5,193 bases of DNA from NCBI GenBank assembly GCA_900544455.1, contig UQVJ01000108.1, positions 1 to 5,193 of the forward strand, read 5' to 3'. The translations under genes were made by a program, and so were the position numbers. This document shows, in pieces, positions 4,330-5,193 of the stretch (positions are counted from its first letter, which is position 1; the number at the start of each line of letters is the position of its first letter). The notes under the pieces are model-generated. The model was not told the DNA's origin. It did no database searches and saw nothing but the letters and a program-made list of their open reading frames with translations. Origin of the DNA: an uncultured Eggerthella sp. GTDB taxonomy: Bacteria; Actinomycetota; Coriobacteriia; Coriobacteriales; Eggerthellaceae.

Positions 4330-5193
4330 ATGATCAATGAAACCATGTACGGTTTGGGCAACGCCCCTTCTGCAATTCGCGAGCTTTTTGCGTACGGTCT
4401 TGAGCGAAAGGCCGAAATTGGCGAAGACAAGGTTTTCGATTTCAGCATCGGTAACCCCAGCGTCCCAGCTCCCGATAAGGTAGCAAAAACCATGCATGAG
4501 TTGGCCGACATGCCTCCTGCTCAGCTGCACGCATATTCTCCAGCTTCGGGCTTGGATGAAACGAAAACGGCGATTGCGAACAATCTTAATCGCCGTTTTG
4601 GCACCGATTACGCTGCCAAGAACTTCTACCTCACCACAGGCGCGGCTTCGTGCCTTTCTTGCTGCATTAAGGCAGTTATTGTTGATCCAGGCGATGAGAT
4701 TATCGTTATCTCGCCTTACTTCCCTGAATATCGCGTTTGGATTGAGGCCGATGGCGGTACCTGCGTAGAGGTTCCCGCACGTGAGGATAACTTCCAGATC
4801 GACTTGGATGCGCTTGCTGCAGCCATTAACGAACGCACGCGTGCTGTTATTATCAACTCGCCTAACAATCCGGTAGGCGTGGTGTACACGCGCGAAACCC
4901 TTGAAGGCTTGGCTGAAGTGTTGCGCACGAAGCGCAAGGAATTCGGCAGCTCGCTGTTCCTTATCTCCGATGAGCCATACCGCGAACTCGCTTACGGGCC
5001 GGAGGTTTCCTGGGTTCCCTCCATCTATGACAACACTTTGGTGTGCTATTCCTGGTCGAAATCCCTTTCTCTTCCCGGCGACCGCATTGGTTACGTTTTG
5101 GTTCCCAACGAAGTTAAGGAATCTGAGCGTGTGATGTTTGCCGTTGCTGGCGCAGGTCGTGCATTGGGCTATATTTGCGCTCCTGTATTCTTC
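4330..5193 (+). CDS. Class I/II PLP-dependent aminotransferase (3' end outside window)
   Basis: The first 288 residues of a fold-type I aminotransferase are visible; the frame is open to the window edge, and the family usually has about 390-400 residues. These cytosolic enzymes use pyridoxal 5'-phosphate to move an amino group between an amino acid and a 2-oxo acid. The visible motifs are in order: FDFSIGNPSVPAP (36-48), the substrate-binding glycine region; YSPASGLDE (69-77); TTGAAS (102-107), binding the cofactor phosphate; SPYFPEY (128-134), with the ring-stacking aromatic; SPNNPVG (177-183), with Asn180 the expected cofactor contact; DEPYREL (214-220), with Asp214 and Tyr217; and YSWSKSLSLPGDRIGY (240-255), with Lys244 the Schiff-base lysine and Arg252 near the phosphate. 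All catalytic residues are intact. It looks closest to the aspartate aminotransferase-like subgroup, but substrate cannot be fixed from sequence. AGGAGG lies 10 bases before the chosen ATG. Confidence 0.93.
   Translation, partial: MINETMYGLGNAPSAIRELFAYGLERKAEIGEDKVFDFSIGNPSVPAPDKVAKTMHELADMPPAQLHAYSPASGLDETKTAIANNLNRRFGTDYAAKNFYLTTGAASCLSCCIKAVIVDPGDEIIVISPYFPEYRVWIEADGGTCVEVPAREDNFQIDLDALAAAINERTRAVIINSPNNPVGVVYTRETLEGLAEVLRTKRKEFGSSLFLISDEPYRELAYGPEVSWVPSIYDNTLVCYSWSKSLSLPGDRIGYVLVPNEVKESERVMFAVAGAGRALGYICAPVFF

Noticed and set aside
1..5193. Search for CRISPR repeats, insertion sequences, toxin-antitoxin or defence genes
   Set aside because: No regularly spaced repeats, transposase motifs or defence-family signatures were seen on either strand.

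Overview
The window reads as ordinary chromosomal DNA of a moderate-GC bacterium. The protein styles (a DhnA-type class I aldolase, a very small A24 prepilin peptidase, a TVP38-TM2 gene pair) would suit an anaerobic actinobacterium of the Coriobacteriia/Eggerthellaceae kind. That placement is an inference from style, not from a marker gene.

Layout. (1) 1-1461: three tightly packed + strand genes. They are the 3' end of an Ala/Lys-rich helical protein, a TVP38/TMEM64 (VTT-domain) membrane protein whose ATG shares a base with the previous stop, and a small TM2-domain membrane protein that starts one base after its neighbour ends. They look like one operon. (2) 1462-2592: a spacer with a good sigma70-type promoter, then a monocistronic DhnA/FbaB-family class I fructose-bisphosphate aldolase with a strong ribosome site. 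(3) 2593-3199: about 600 bases without an intact gene but with three strong + strand hairpin terminators or hairpins, a 36-bp imperfect tandem repeat, and an open stretch that looks like a frameshifted remnant of a small protein gene. (4) 3200-3667: a 155-residue type IV prepilin peptidase-like protein with both catalytic aspartates but no pilus genes in view. (5) 3668-4032: about 360 bases of non-coding DNA rich in inverted and direct repeats, ending in the terminator of a minus-strand tRNA. (6) 4033-4116 (minus): tRNA-Leu(CAA) with its own promoter and terminator. (7) 4117-5193: a leader region and a class I/II PLP-dependent aminotransferase that runs off the window.

The genes do not form one obvious system. 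The aldolase (glycolysis/gluconeogenesis), the aminotransferase (amino-acid metabolism) and the tRNA are housekeeping units, each with its own signals. The first three genes are probably an envelope or membrane-homeostasis operon of unknown exact role. I see no mobile element, CRISPR array, toxin-antitoxin pair or defence system. The stretches most worth a second look are the gene-free intervals 2593-3199 and 3668-4032.
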